NCBI GenBank assembly: GCA_947172645.1
Contig: CAMWBY010000005.1
Span: 124,001 to 188,000 of the forward strand
Reading direction: 5' to 3'
Origin: an uncultured Lachnospiraceae bacterium
GTDB lineage: Bacteria > Bacillota > Clostridia > Lachnospirales > Lachnospiraceae
DNA length: 64,000 bases
The position numbers and the translations under genes were made by a program. How positions within the stretch are numbered: position 1 is the first letter of the stretch; every line of letters begins with the position of its first letter. Positions 48,970 to 57,594 of the stretch are shown here, piece by piece. The notes under the pieces were generated by a model. It ran no database searches and had not been told where the DNA came from. It was given only the letters and a program-made list of their open reading frames with translations.

Positions 48970-49004
48970 AACTCTAAGGCGTCAAAAAACGTCGCCTAAG
49001 AGTT
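48970..49004. terminator. Hairpin after the DUF3788 gene
   Basis: AACTCTAAGGCG and CGCCTAAGAGTT form a 12-bp stem with one A-A mismatch around TCAAAAAACGT. The T-run is weak on the plus strand. Confidence 0.6.
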
Positions 49005-49017
49005 ACTAAATGTTTCA

Positions 49018-49058
49018 GAGAATGCCCAAAATACGAGCATTCTCCGCACAGATTTGAG
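49018..49058. repeat. Dispersed hairpin repeat, copy 2
   Basis: GAGAATGC and GCATTCTC (49018-49025 / 49037-49044) form a perfect stem, followed by GCACAGATTTGAG. The stem, loop core CCAAAA and tail match the copy at 22398. It lies 32 nt before the pdxS start. Confidence 0.75.
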
Positions 49059-49089
49059 ATTCCGCAGAGAAGAATTATGGAGGATGAAT

Positions 49090-49965
49090 ATGGCTGAGAA
49101 TAGGTATGAGCTGAATAAACAGTTGGCGCAGATGCTCAAGGGCGGCGTGATTATGGATGTGACTACGCCGGAGCAGGCAAGAATCGCGGAGGAGGCGGGA
49201 GCATGCGCAGTTATGGCGCTTGAGCGGATTCCGGCGGATATCCGGGCGGCAGGCGGCGTATCCAGGATGAGCGACCCGAAGATGATTAAGGGCATTCAGG
49301 ATGCGGTATCCATTCCGGTGATGGCCAAGTGCCGCATCGGGCATTTCGTGGAAGCGCAGATTCTGGAGGCGATTGAAATTGATTACATTGATGAGAGCGA
49401 AGTGCTCTCCCCGGCGGATGACATTTACCATATTGATAAGAGGCAGTTTCAGGTTCCCTTCGTATGCGGGGCAAAGGATTTAGGGGAAGCGTTGCGCAGA
49501 GTTAGTGAGGGCGCCTCCATGATACGTACCAAGGGAGAACCGGGGACAGGCGATGTGGTGCAGGCAGTGCGGCATATGCGGAAGATGAACAGTGAGATTG
49601 CAAAGGTGGTTTCCATGCGGACGGATGAGCTGTACGAGGAGGCAAAACTCCTGGCAGTCCCCTACGAGTTGATTTCCTATGTCCATGAAACGGGCAGGCT
49701 TCCGGTGGTGAATTTCGCTGCGGGCGGCATAGCGACGCCGGCGGATGCGGCGCTTATGATGCAGCTTGGCGCGGAGGGCGTGTTTGTCGGTTCAGGCATA
49801 TTTAAATCAGGCAACCCGAAAAAGCGCGCGGCGGCTATTGTCCAGGCGGTGACCAATTACCTTGACAGCAAATTGATTGCACGGCTGTCTGAGGATTTGG
49901 GAGAGGCGATGGTAGGCATCAACGAACAGGAGATTGAGCTGTTGATGGCAGAGCGGGGCAAGTAA
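49090..49965 (+). CDS. pdxS: Pyridoxal 5'-phosphate synthase subunit PdxS
   Basis: A 291-residue (beta/alpha)8 synthase subunit. It makes PLP from ribose 5-phosphate, glyceraldehyde 3-phosphate and ammonia from PdxT, as a 12-mer. [31 protein letters not shown] is the highly conserved start; the catalytic lysines are in VMAKCRIGH (about 81) and [11 protein letters not shown] (about 148). Positions match the family length. GGAGG lies 6 nt before the ATG at 49090. pdxT follows after 50 nt. Confidence 0.97.
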   Translation: MAENRYELNKQLAQMLKGGVIMDVTTPEQARIAEEAGACAVMALERIPADIRAAGGVSRMSDPKMIKGIQDAVSIPVMAKCRIGHFVEAQILEAIEIDYIDESEVLSPADDIYHIDKRQFQVPFVCGAKDLGEALRRVSEGASMIRTKGEPGTGDVVQAVRHMRKMNSEIAKVVSMRTDELYEEAKLLAVPYELISYVHETGRLPVVNFAAGGIATPADAALMMQLGAEGVFVGSGIFKSGNPKKRAAAIVQAVTNYLDSKLIARLSEDLGEAMVGINEQEIELLMAERGK

Positions 49966-50015
49966 CAGGGAGCCTTAATCCTTATAAGAATACCGGGAGA
50001 GGAGTTATGTAAACT

Positions 50016-50615
50016 ATGAAAATAGCTGTCCTTGCAGTGCAGGGGGCTTTTGCGGAGCATATCAATAAATTGGAATCCATGGGTGTTTCCTGCATGGAGC
50101 TTAGAAATGCGACAGATTTGGAGAAAGATTTTGACGGATTAGTACTGCCGGGCGGGGAGAGCACCGTGCAGGGAAAACTGCTGCGGGAGCTGCATATGCT
50201 TGAGCCGCTCCGGGATAGAATCCGGCAGGGAATGCCTGTGTTGGGGACTTGCGCGGGATTGATTCTTCTGGCGCAGGAGATTAGGAATGAGGACCGCATT
50301 TATTTGGGGACGCTTTCGGTTTGTGTGCAGAGGAACGCCTATGGCAGACAGCTTGGAAGTTTCCATACAGAGCAGGAAGTAAAAGGGATTGGCAAGATTC
50401 CTATGACTTTTATCCGCGCACCCTATATTGAGTCGGTTCTGCCTGCCCAAGGTGAGAAGCCTGGTACAGAAGTGTTGGCGCAGGTAGACGGCAGGATTGT
50501 GGCGGTCAGGCATGGCAGGCAGATTGGAATCGCTTTTCACCCGGAACTGGATGCGGATAACCGTATCCATGGGATGTTTTTGGAGAGCATTTCAACAGCC
50601 TGGGCAGATGCTTAA
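50016..50615 (+). CDS. pdxT: Pyridoxal 5'-phosphate synthase glutaminase subunit PdxT
   Basis: A 199-residue class I glutaminase that feeds ammonia to PdxS. Visible are VLAVQGAFAEH at the start, PGGEST for the oxyanion region, the nucleophile Cys in LGTCAGLILLA (about 79), and the His-Glu pair in FHPELDADNRIH. The leader has GAGGAG followed by ATGTAA and then ACTATG: a start-stop pair directly before the true start, an arrangement also seen before the LysR gene at 38650. Confidence 0.96.
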   Translation: MKIAVLAVQGAFAEHINKLESMGVSCMELRNATDLEKDFDGLVLPGGESTVQGKLLRELHMLEPLRDRIRQGMPVLGTCAGLILLAQEIRNEDRIYLGTLSVCVQRNAYGRQLGSFHTEQEVKGIGKIPMTFIRAPYIESVLPAQGEKPGTEVLAQVDGRIVAVRHGRQIGIAFHPELDADNRIHGMFLESISTAWADA

Positions 50616-50681
50616 TTGAACAGCTTGCCCGGAATATCAGTAATGATTGGATTGTAAAAGAAATTTGTTTAAGGACGGCAT

Positions 50682-51329
50682 ATGTTTATGAGGCTGAGAG
50701 ACAACTATAAATCTTATTTGCTGCTGTTTGTGGCGGGCATGATAGCGGGCGTGATATGCAGACTGTCGGATTTTTTTCCATATGACAGTTTGTGGAGCTT
50801 TTCTTCCATCGCCACGCTATTTGGTTTTTGGATTGCAAGTGTGGGCGTGATTACCTGTCTTAGTTCCTCTAATATAGGAGCTTTTATCAACACATTTTTG
50901 TATATGTTTGCCATGACGCTTAGTTTCTATGGACTGAAATATATATTGGGCTTCTTTATTGAAAAGTTTGCAAACGACGGGAAATTCCAGACGGATTTGT
51001 TTCTTGTATATTTCGTGTTATCGGTGGTATGCGGTATCGGAAGTTTTATTTTATATTTTTGGAACAAAAATAATAAGGCCGGCTCGATATTATACGCTTT
51101 ACCGGCGAGCGGTATGCTGGCGGAGGCAATAGGCTGTATGGTTGTTTTAGTAAACAACCATATGCTATTGACCCAGACCATATTTGATTTTGTATTTGCC
51201 TTCTTATTCGGCATTCTTTTATTTAAAAAGGCAAATAATAAAATCATATACACTGTGACAGTGATAGCGGTAACGGCATTGGTATTTTTGACGGTTTATA
51301 AACCCTATTTGTTTACCCTCAGCGGTTGA
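50682..51329 (+). CDS. Polytopic membrane protein (DUF6518-like)
   Basis: A 215-residue protein with about six or seven membrane segments (YLLLFVAGMIAGVICRL; IATLFGFWIASVGVITCL; GAFINTFLYMFAMTLSFYGL; LFLVYFVLSVVCGIGSFILYFW; SILYALPASGMLAEAIGCMVVL; TIFDFVFAFLFGILLF; VTVIAVTALVFLTVY). The pattern fits small Firmicutes membrane proteins annotated DUF6518; function is unknown. AAGGA lies 6 nt before the ATG. Its stop overlaps the end of the opposite gene by 11 nt. Confidence 0.7.
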   Translation: MFMRLRDNYKSYLLLFVAGMIAGVICRLSDFFPYDSLWSFSSIATLFGFWIASVGVITCLSSSNIGAFINTFLYMFAMTLSFYGLKYILGFFIEKFANDGKFQTDLFLVYFVLSVVCGIGSFILYFWNKNNKAGSILYALPASGMLAEAIGCMVVLVNNHMLLTQTIFDFVFAFLFGILLFKKANNKIIYTVTVIAVTALVFLTVYKPYLFTLSG

Positions 51330-51822
51330 ATTTTTCTAACCGGAAATGCTGTTCATCGTCCAATTCTTTGACGCCGTTTTTGTAGTCATATCCCTTTTTG
51401 CGATAAAATTCCACCGCGGTGATGGAAGCGGGAATTTCTATTCTTTCGGCCCGCAAAAATAGCTCGTCGGACTCCAGGATGTCAACAATATAGCTGCCAA
51501 TTCCTTGCCCGTGAAGCTCCGGCAGGACGAAAACAGTAAGCAGGATGCTTTCCGTGGGGCTTCCCCAGAAACTGGATATGGAGCCGACACCCACTATTTC
51601 ATTCTCCCTCCAAAATACATACACATGTGCGTATCCGGCCAAACCCTGAAACCAGTTTACGTCATGTGTGGAGACTAATTCTTCTATAAATTTTTCTCCA
51701 TAGTCTTTCACGTTTACTTCCTTGAAATTCCTGATAATCAGATTGACTATCTCCTCTGCGTTTTCTTCCTGGTAAGGTTTTACGGTAATCTCTGTTCCAT
51801 CTGCTAATCTCATAATTTTCAC
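51319..51822 (-). CDS. GNAT-family N-acetyltransferase
   Basis: A 167-residue GNAT enzyme. The acetyl-CoA loop is LPELHGQGIGSYIVDILE (about 98-115), preceded by the SILLTVFVLPE strand; the final EFYRKKGYDYKNG is typical. Substrate unknown. The start is GTG at 51822, six nt after GGAGG; an ATG three codons later is possible. It is convergent with the membrane protein gene, sharing 11 nt. Confidence 0.88.
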   Translation of the reverse strand: MKIMRLADGTEITVKPYQEENAEEIVNLIIRNFKEVNVKDYGEKFIEELVSTHDVNWFQGLAGYAHVYVFWRENEIVGVGSISSFWGSPTESILLTVFVLPELHGQGIGSYIVDILESDELFLRAERIEIPASITAVEFYRKKGYDYKNGVKELDDEQHFRLEKFNR

Positions 51823-52182
51823 CCTTATCCTCCATTTCTGAGAGCATTATAATGCATTAAAAAATGCACTGAACATATCATATGTCAGTGCATTCCTAAA
51901 AATATCGGCTATTACAAATATATAAAGTCATATCTTACATTTACCGATTATATGCACAGACATATGAGACCTACTCTGCATAACTGTGCAACCAACCGGA
52001 ACACAATTATTCTAAGTATGCCTAAAGTACATGTACATATCCTTCATCGTGAAATGTAAGTCCTGCATTTTGAAGCTCTCCTAAAATATTTTTATATAAA
52101 CTATCATGGTTTTATGTTGGTGTCAAGGAATATTTCGGATATCTGTAAGGATGCCAACTTCTCCGGGAGTAATTTTTCACTG
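51823..52182. other. Gene-poor stretch with palindrome and possible remnant
   Basis: This 360-nt stretch has no convincing gene. AATGCACT and AGTGCATT (51863-51894) form the arms of a palindrome centred on CATATCATATG. On the minus strand, about 52030-52110, a stop-flanked 28-codon frame reads SLYKNILGELQNAGLTF onward and may be the C-terminal end of a lost gene. I see nothing else. Confidence 0.4.
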
Positions 52183-52755
52183 CTATTCATAGACTTCTAT
52201 GATAATTTTTTCCGCTATAAAATCTTCTCCGTCGAAGTATCCGGTCGCTTCCAGTCCGCCGCCTGTTTGTATCTCGGAAAAGGAGGCATCTCTCTTGTTG
52301 ATACCTGCTCCTTCGCCTTGTATGGTCCAGTGTTCAAATGTGGTTGAATCGGTACATTTGACGGTTACCAGTTCTTCCTCCGGGCTGCCTTCTTCGGGCA
52401 TTGTCACAAAGCCGTCGTCTATCAGCGTGCGGCTGATTACGCAACTGTCCTGTGCGACGCTTCTCACTCTTCCGCCGATATTGACTGTTTCCTTGTTTGC
52501 GTCTGAGGGAACATCGCCTTTTATGTTTTCTTGTGTACTGTCGTCGGGAACTTGGTTTTCTTCGTTATCCTGGGCGGAATCCTCGGCTGCGCTGTCATCT
52601 GTAACACCGCTTTGCTGTTCTGAGGCTTTATCCGGAATAGCCTCTGTAGTTAATGTTGCGTTTGTGTTCGCCGCATCTGAGGTTGTTGCACATCCTGGCA
52701 CAATGGCGATGGTCAGCGTCAAGGCTCCGGCAATTATCATACACTTTTTTCTCAT
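52183..52755 (-). CDS. Putative lipoprotein with C-terminal OB-like domain
   Basis: A 190-residue exported protein. MRKKCMIIAGALTLTIAIVPGC is a lipoprotein signal with lipobox VPGC. A Ser/Asp/Glu/Asn-rich linker (about 25-90) resembles an unstructured wall-spanning stretch. The C-terminal domain (about 92-190) starts NIGGRVRSVAQDSCVISRT and ends ATGYFDGEDFIAEKIIIEVYE, the strand pattern of DUF5666-like OB folds. The start at 52755 has AGGA 5 nt upstream and begins the signal; the frame is open further up. Function unknown. Confidence 0.7.
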   Translation of the reverse strand: MRKKCMIIAGALTLTIAIVPGCATTSDAANTNATLTTEAIPDKASEQQSGVTDDSAAEDSAQDNEENQVPDDSTQENIKGDVPSDANKETVNIGGRVRSVAQDSCVISRTLIDDGFVTMPEEGSPEEELVTVKCTDSTTFEHWTIQGEGAGINKRDASFSEIQTGGGLEATGYFDGEDFIAEKIIIEVYE

Positions 52756-52997
52756 TTGTTTCCTCACTTTCTGCCGGCTTATTTTACCGGCCATCTGTTT
52801 TTGAGTCGCTTTAGCGTTTTGCAAGTCATATCATAGCAAAAAAAGCTCTAAAGTTTCTCTAAGAAAACCGAAGTAAAAAAGTCTGGAAAACTAGTGTGTC
52901 ATTCCACCCGCATCCCTGCATTTTATTTTCCCCTGTGTCAGAATGGAAAATTCATTCGTTGGAAATCTCCTATGCCTGCTGAAATAGAAATTCCGTC

Positions 52998-53441
52998 TTA
53001 TATGATATTCTTTATAAAAATTTCTGCCTTTTTCAATTCCTGTTGGCTTGGGTGTCCTTTTGCAATGCCGCCTAATTTTCCGAAGATACCATATGTGTCA
53101 TAGCCTCTGCACTGAAAACTCCCCACACATTCCACATTCTTTTGTTTGAGTAGTTTTTTAATCCCCTTTGTGTAGTCAGTATATGCAACGCCGCAGGTAT
53201 CAACAAGAAATACTTTTTGATTTTTATTGAATACTGTATTGTCAATAAATTTTTTTATGGTTTCATGAAAAGAATGGAAATATATGCCGGACGCAAATCC
53301 AACTATATCATACGCTGAAATATCGGGATTTTGATTTTGGGTAATATCAATCAAATCCGCTGTTATGGTTTTTGCCATATATTCAGCCACTTTTTTAGTA
53401 TTTCCATGATGTGTAGAAGCAAAAATAATCACTGTTTTCAT
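52998..53441 (-). CDS. Flavodoxin-family protein
   Basis: A 147-residue FMN-binding protein. The phosphate loop is FASTHHGNTKKVAEYM (7-22); the aromatic loops are GFASGIYFHSFH (about 50) and VDTCGVAY plus GSFQCRGYDTYG (about 107-118). Such short proteins act as electron carriers or quinone reductases. The ATG overlaps the stop of the truncated marR gene by 4 nt (ATGA), so they were one operon. The 242-nt gap to the lipoprotein gene holds nothing I recognise. Confidence 0.88.
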   Translation of the reverse strand: MKTVIIFASTHHGNTKKVAEYMAKTITADLIDITQNQNPDISAYDIVGFASGIYFHSFHETIKKFIDNTVFNKNQKVFLVDTCGVAYTDYTKGIKKLLKQKNVECVGSFQCRGYDTYGIFGKLGGIAKGHPSQQELKKAEIFIKNII

Positions 53442-53740
53442 TCTTGTTCCTCTCTTTCTTTTTGGTTTAATTCTTTTGCACGTTCAACCATAATGTCAAT
53501 TTGTTTTGAAAAGCTGTCTATTGTATCTTGTTCCATTCCTTTTGTCATTGCACATACCCATTTTGTTTGTATTTCCCGAAGTTCCATTTCTAATGATTTT
53601 GCCTTGTCTGTCAAGAACAGCTTTTTTGCCCTTTTATCGGCACTATCTGTTTTGCGGATAATCAGCCCCTTTTTTTCCATTAGCTGTAATGTCCTTGTGA
53701 CGGCGGCTTTATCTTTTTCCGCAGGTTGTAAATCACGCCC
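53438..53740 (-). pseudogene. MarR-family regulator, 5'-truncated
   Basis: Only the C-terminal two-thirds of a MarR regulator remain: KDKAAVTRTLQLMEKKGLI (recognition helix) and RKTDSADKRAKKLFLTDKA (wing), then the dimerisation helix to KEREEQE. In frame upstream of about 53740 the text no longer resembles MarR, and a TAG stops it at 53759. The nearest ATG, at 53680, begins within the recognition helix and would give a protein without the N-terminal helices. So the gene is probably dead. It overlaps the flavodoxin start. MarR regulators accompany the radical-SAM mobile pair in some genomes, which may be its origin. Confidence 0.7.
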
Positions 53741-54025
53741 GCAACGCTTGAATGGCAGCTATCGCTATTCATGTTCCAAACGGCTTCATACTCTATGCAG
53801 TCAGATATTGCCGCCATGATTTTATCAATTATTTTTTCTTTCCGTTCGTTAAGAAATACAATGCTCCAAAAGTAGCCAATGATACCACCCGTAAAACTGC
53901 GCTTCTTTTGGCAGCCCTGTTTTAAAAAAATTTTTTATAGCTGTATCGTTTGCAAACTTATAGCCAAGCATATTTTGGTCTAGCAGACATTCTCTCACGG
54001 CTTTTTTCCGTTTTCCTAATGGCTC
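53741..54025 (-). other. Degenerate coding remnants between rSAM gene and marR
   Basis: No intact gene. After the stop of the radical SAM gene the same frame continues EPLGKRKKAVRECLLDQNML for 31 codons, then stops; a second frame then reads TGLPKEAQFYGWYHWLLLEH, and a third ERKEKIIDKIMAAISDCIEY. They look like pieces of one frameshifted gene, which I cannot identify. The junction with marR is at about 53725-53760. Confidence 0.4.
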
Positions 54026-54901
54026 TCACCTTCTTTTCTTTATTTGTTCATGGTAAAAATAATTGACAATCACGGGCGGGGCGGTAAAGTCCCGTGTCAT
54101 GCTGTCGTCATTTGTCACATAGTCAAGCCCGGTTTCAGCGGCAAAGGCTTTACATTCTTTGTCAAGGGTTATCCAATAACTGCGGTCTTTACAATCGTAT
54201 ATTTCATGGTACAGAGGGAAAAGCTGCGGATATTTTCTCCGTATATAGTCCATAATAACGGCTTTATAACCGCCCCGCAGGTTGAGGTTCTCTAACCATA
54301 TCAGATTGCATTGTGACATTGCCCGCCGGATAATCGCTTTTATATCCGTAATGCCGGGAAATATCGGGGAGATAAAGCAGGTAGTCCGCACACCCGCAAG
54401 ATAAAAGGCTTTCATGGCGGCAAGCCGCCTTTCTATGGAAACGGCTTTATCCATATCCTCCCGGAAACTTTCGTCCAGTGTGTTAATAGACCATGAAACA
54501 CGGGCATTAGGAAACGACTTTATCAAGTCAAGGTCACGCAGTATCAAGTCGGATTTCGTGGCAATGGAGAGCTTTGCGCCGCTTCCTTTTAGCTGTTCCA
54601 GTAAAGCCTTTGTGCGTCCGTAGATTTCTTCCTGTGGATTGTAGGGGTCAGTGACAGAACCGACAAACAGCTCCTTGTCTTTGTACTTTCCGGGGTTTTT
54701 GATTTCTTTCCAGTATTTTATATCTAAGAAAGTCCCCCAATCTTCCGTATGCCCCGTAAAGCGTTTCATAAAGGACGCATAACAATACTTGCAGGCGTGG
54801 GTACACCCCGTATAGGGGTTTGCGGAATATTCACAAACGGGCAGATTAGACTTTGTAAGGACGCTTTTCACGTCTATTTCATTGATAACCGTTTCTGTCA
54901 T
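54026..54901 (-). CDS. Radical SAM mobile pair protein B
   Basis: A 291-residue radical SAM enzyme. NPYTGCTHACKYCYA (about 29-43) holds the CxxxCxxC cluster that binds the 4Fe-4S centre and SAM. VGSVTDPYNPQE is typical of the SplB-like subfamily, and the final NYFYHEQIKKRR matches the mobile-pair family. It is encoded 70 nt after the DUF1848 protein, its constant partner (protein A). The pair occurs scattered in Firmicutes, often in mobile or accessory regions; the substrate is not known. AAGGAG lies 8 nt before the ATG. Confidence 0.85.
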   Translation of the reverse strand: MTETVINEIDVKSVLTKSNLPVCEYSANPYTGCTHACKYCYASFMKRFTGHTEDWGTFLDIKYWKEIKNPGKYKDKELFVGSVTDPYNPQEEIYGRTKALLEQLKGSGAKLSIATKSDLILRDLDLIKSFPNARVSWSINTLDESFREDMDKAVSIERRLAAMKAFYLAGVRTTCFISPIFPGITDIKAIIRRAMSQCNLIWLENLNLRGGYKAVIMDYIRRKYPQLFPLYHEIYDCKDRSYWITLDKECKAFAAETGLDYVTNDDSMTRDFTAPPVIVNYFYHEQIKKRR

Positions 54902-54971
54902 TTTCGCTTCTCCTTGTTCATAATTTCAACATTGTTTTTCAAAGCCTGTTTCATATTTATCAGGATATATT

Positions 54972-55892
54972 TTATTTTGTCGTGGCTTTGAAAGACTTCT
55001 GCGCCCCCTGTACTACCACGTCCTCCGGCTTTACCACGCCAAGCAGCAGGGGAGAAGTTTTGTCATGGTATTTGTAGTTTTCAAATGCTTTCTGCGGGTT
55101 CTTGTTGGCATAACAGTATTTACAGCCGTTCATGCAGGTATCATAAGCCCCTATGTCCCGGCTTTCGATACAGTGGCAGCCCTGTCTGGTGCCTTTATGC
55201 TTTAAGTCCTTAAAGATAATACCGTTGGCATTTCCCAAAATATCAAGCGTCATGCAGCCGGAAGAATGGATATGATAACGGGAAAAATCAACCTTTGTTC
55301 CGCAGGTCTGAATGTAAATCCCGTTTTGTTCCGCAATCGTTCCAAGCCCCTGTGCCAGTGCGTCCATATCCTGTTCGGATAGGGGAATAAGTTCCGGCAT
55401 ATTGCTTTCCAGTTTTTTATACATTTCCACAAAGCTGAAAATGCAGCGGTCAATGTATGGGGAAAGCACCTTTGCCATACGCTCAAAGGTTTCTAAATGC
55501 CGTTTCATGGTATATTCTTTTGTCAGTAGAACGGGGTCATATCTCCATGCAATCCGCTGTTTTCCAACGATTTCGGACAGTTTGATTAAGGTTTCCATGC
55601 TTTCCTCTATGCCCGGAACACCCGGCTCAATCTCTTTTCCGTAAGCGGTAATCGTGTAGTGGAAGTAAGTATTGAAACGGTCTGTAATCTCATGCAGCCG
55701 TGGCAGTATGGGCTTGTAATTCTTAGAGCAGAACACAACGCAGTCTACCATGTCCGGGGTCAGTTCATAGCGTGTCACTTTGTTTGGAAACAAGGGATTG
55801 CGTGAGAGTGCGTACCCTTGCGAAAAGCGGTTCAAGAGCCATTCCGTGTAATATTGGACGGTATCTGTCCGTCCTCCTGTGTTGATAATCAT
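54972..55892 (-). CDS. Radical SAM mobile pair protein A (DUF1848)
   Basis: A 306-residue DUF1848 protein. It starts MIINTGGRTDTVQYY, has VTRYELTP and CVVFCSKNY, and ends with a Cys cluster: GCHCIESRDIGAYDTCMNGCKYCYAN (about 255-280), where CMNGCKYCYA is a CxxxCxxC motif placed at the C-terminal side, unusual for radical SAM enzymes. I chose the ATG at 55892 because homologues begin MIINTG; a TTG at 55904 directly abuts GGAG and is less likely. It overlaps the 3' end of the decayed nitroreductase. Confidence 0.82.
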   Translation of the reverse strand: MIINTGGRTDTVQYYTEWLLNRFSQGYALSRNPLFPNKVTRYELTPDMVDCVVFCSKNYKPILPRLHEITDRFNTYFHYTITAYGKEIEPGVPGIEESMETLIKLSEIVGKQRIAWRYDPVLLTKEYTMKRHLETFERMAKVLSPYIDRCIFSFVEMYKKLESNMPELIPLSEQDMDALAQGLGTIAEQNGIYIQTCGTKVDFSRYHIHSSGCMTLDILGNANGIIFKDLKHKGTRQGCHCIESRDIGAYDTCMNGCKYCYANKNPQKAFENYKYHDKTSPLLLGVVKPEDVVVQGAQKSFKATTK

Positions 55893-56305
55893 ATTGACAG
55901 CCAAGCTCCTTTCTCAGTGTGCGAGTTTGGGCTACGTCCAAACTTGCGGCTGAACACCTGCTCTAAAACGGCAGCGTCCTTTGCAGGATAGCCAAGACCG
56001 ATAAGCAGGGCAGTATCACGCAGCCGCTTTTTGCCAACATGGAATACTGTTTCGGCATTGCGCCCGCATACATTTTCTGTTGCGGGGAAGCAGAAGCACT
56101 TACAAAGCAGTTTTCGCCCTGTGCTTTGGCAAACGCTTTGACAAACTGCAAGGCGTTTTCTTTTTCTTCTTCCTCATGCAAAATAACAAATTCTCATTCC
56201 CGCCTGTGGTCGTGAGTAGGGGCTTGTATTCCTGCGGCAATGATACGTTCCAGTACATCAACAGGAATAGGCTCTGCGGTCATTGATTACTTGATAAAAT
56301 TCCAT
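55889..56305 (-). pseudogene. Nitroreductase-family gene, decayed
   Basis: Pieces of one nitroreductase lie in order on the minus strand. The ATG at 56305 (GGAGG 10 nt upstream) opens MEFYQVINDRRA; after a shift of frame comes EPIPVDVLERIIAAGIQAPT, then HDHRRE followed by TGA where the family has Trp; the frame goes on EFVILHEEEEKENALQFVKA to QYSMLAKSGCVILP; then, after an internal deletion and shift, IGLGYPAKDAAVLEQV. So there is one nonsense mutation, at least two frameshifts and a deletion of roughly 60 codons. The intact enzyme would be an FMN-dependent NAD(P)H reductase. Confidence 0.8.
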
Positions 56306-56307
56306 GA

Positions 56308-56388
56308 TTATTTTTCCTCCTTGATTTCCTCAAATTTTTTCTTCATGCAATTAGAAAACAATGTAGTAATGCGTTCCATTACTCCATA
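56308..56388 (-). pseudogene. Possible 3' end of a second MarR-type regulator
   Basis: Directly before the nitroreductase remnant, an open stretch reads GVMERITTLFSNCMKKKFEE and ends in a TAA at 56310-56308. The helix is like the C-terminus of MarR regulators, and such a gene would be expected upstream of a nitroreductase. Too short to be sure. Up to 56470 I see nothing further. Confidence 0.3.
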
Positions 56389-56470
56389 TCTTCAATAGGC
56401 AAAATACAAGTCCTTTATGCGATAGGGATAATCCAAACTTGTTTAGAGCAGCAGAATGAAGCGTCACTCT

Positions 56471-56683
56471 TTAGTTCATCCGTCCCAGGAAAAAGAGGAT
56501 AATCCATAAAAAGATAGGCACTCCGATGGTAGCGGACAGGCAGATGCTAAAAAGCTTGCCGGAATCTGCAATATCCAAACATGCCACGATAAATGTGATG
56601 ATATATAAGGCGACAAGCAGCGCGGCGCACACAAGAGCTACAATTTGTTTCGGTGATTTCTTTTTCATATAGGCGGTGACCAT
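56471..56683 (-). CDS. Small membrane protein with two TM segments
   Basis: A 70-residue protein: a charged start MKKKSPKQ, then two hydrophobic segments (IVALVCAALLVALYIITFIVA and ICLSATIGVPIFLWIILFFLG) separated by CLDIADSGK. I do not recognise it by function; similar short proteins are common in Lachnospiraceae. The ATG at 56683 abuts AAAGG, and an ATG five codons later is equally possible. It lies 20 nt after the LysR gene on the same strand. Confidence 0.55.
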   Translation of the reverse strand: MVTAYMKKKSPKQIVALVCAALLVALYIITFIVACLDIADSGKLFSICLSATIGVPIFLWIILFFLGRMN

Positions 56684-56703
56684 ACCTTTCTTTTGGATAA
56701 TTT

Positions 56704-57594
56704 TTAGTATTCCATGATTTTTTGGACTGACTGGATAAAATCGTGCACTGTCGCCGTCGGATTTAATCCGTAGAGAAGCCCATAAGGAGAGGTGAACTCC
56801 CATTTCACGGGTATTGTTACAAGCAAAGGGTGCACGTTAACCCAAGCCTGTGTTACCAGTAAAATCCGGTCTGTTGTTTCGCACTGATTGAAAATACTGA
56901 CGTCATAATCCGGTACGTCAATCAGTTTTATGAGGGGATATTGCTGCAGTTTATCACGGACAGCGTCCACATAGCGGCTTCTTCCTCTGTGCACAATCAT
57001 CAATTCCTGCCCGGAGAGGTCTTCGTAATCCAAAATCTTCTTTTGTGCCAATGCATGATAGCGTGACACTGCGCAGCATAAGGGCACGTCGGCAAGCTTC
57101 AGTACGTTACAGCATCCTCCCCACAAGTCCGGCGGATAATTGGCAGCGATGATATCAATTTCTGTCCCCAGATTTTGTATAATCTCCAGATACCCTTGAA
57201 AGTTGTCTTCAAAGGGTACGATATGGATTTTATATTGCGGACAACTATCCTTTACTTTTGTCCATAAATCTAACAGGTATTTTTCAGAACGAAGCATGGA
57301 GGAGCCTATGCGTATATAGTTTCCGCCGTCGTTAAGTTCTGTATTTCTTGCCCGTTCGAGCATTTTGTTCCAATAGTCGGAGATAAATTTGGCGCCCTCA
57401 TAGAATACCGCGCCGGATTTTGTCAGAGTCGTACCACGTTTTGTACGGTTAAATAAGTGTAAACCGGTTTCTTTTTCTAACAGGTTCATCTGTTTTGCTA
57501 TCGCCGTGGTGGATATAAACAGCCGGTCGGAAGCCTTAGAGAAGCTTCCACAGTCGGATACTGTGATAAAAGTCTGTAGTAGTTGGTAATCCAT
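56704..57594 (-). CDS. LysR-family transcriptional regulator, divergent to a MATE pump
   Basis: A 296-residue LysR regulator. The HTH is at the N-terminus (LLQTFITVSDCGSFSKASDRLFISTTAIAKQMNLLE); the effector domain begins with YIRIGSSMLRSEKYLL. The ATG at 57594 matches the usual LysR start; the frame is open 25 codons further up, but that text is not LysR-like. It faces away from the MATE gene across 267 nt, the usual layout of a LysR protein and its target. Confidence 0.88.
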   Translation of the reverse strand: MDYQLLQTFITVSDCGSFSKASDRLFISTTAIAKQMNLLEKETGLHLFNRTKRGTTLTKSGAVFYEGAKFISDYWNKMLERARNTELNDGGNYIRIGSSMLRSEKYLLDLWTKVKDSCPQYKIHIVPFEDNFQGYLEIIQNLGTEIDIIAANYPPDLWGGCCNVLKLADVPLCCAVSRYHALAQKKILDYEDLSGQELMIVHRGRSRYVDAVRDKLQQYPLIKLIDVPDYDVSIFNQCETTDRILLVTQAWVNVHPLLVTIPVKWEFTSPYGLLYGLNPTATVHDFIQSVQKIMEY

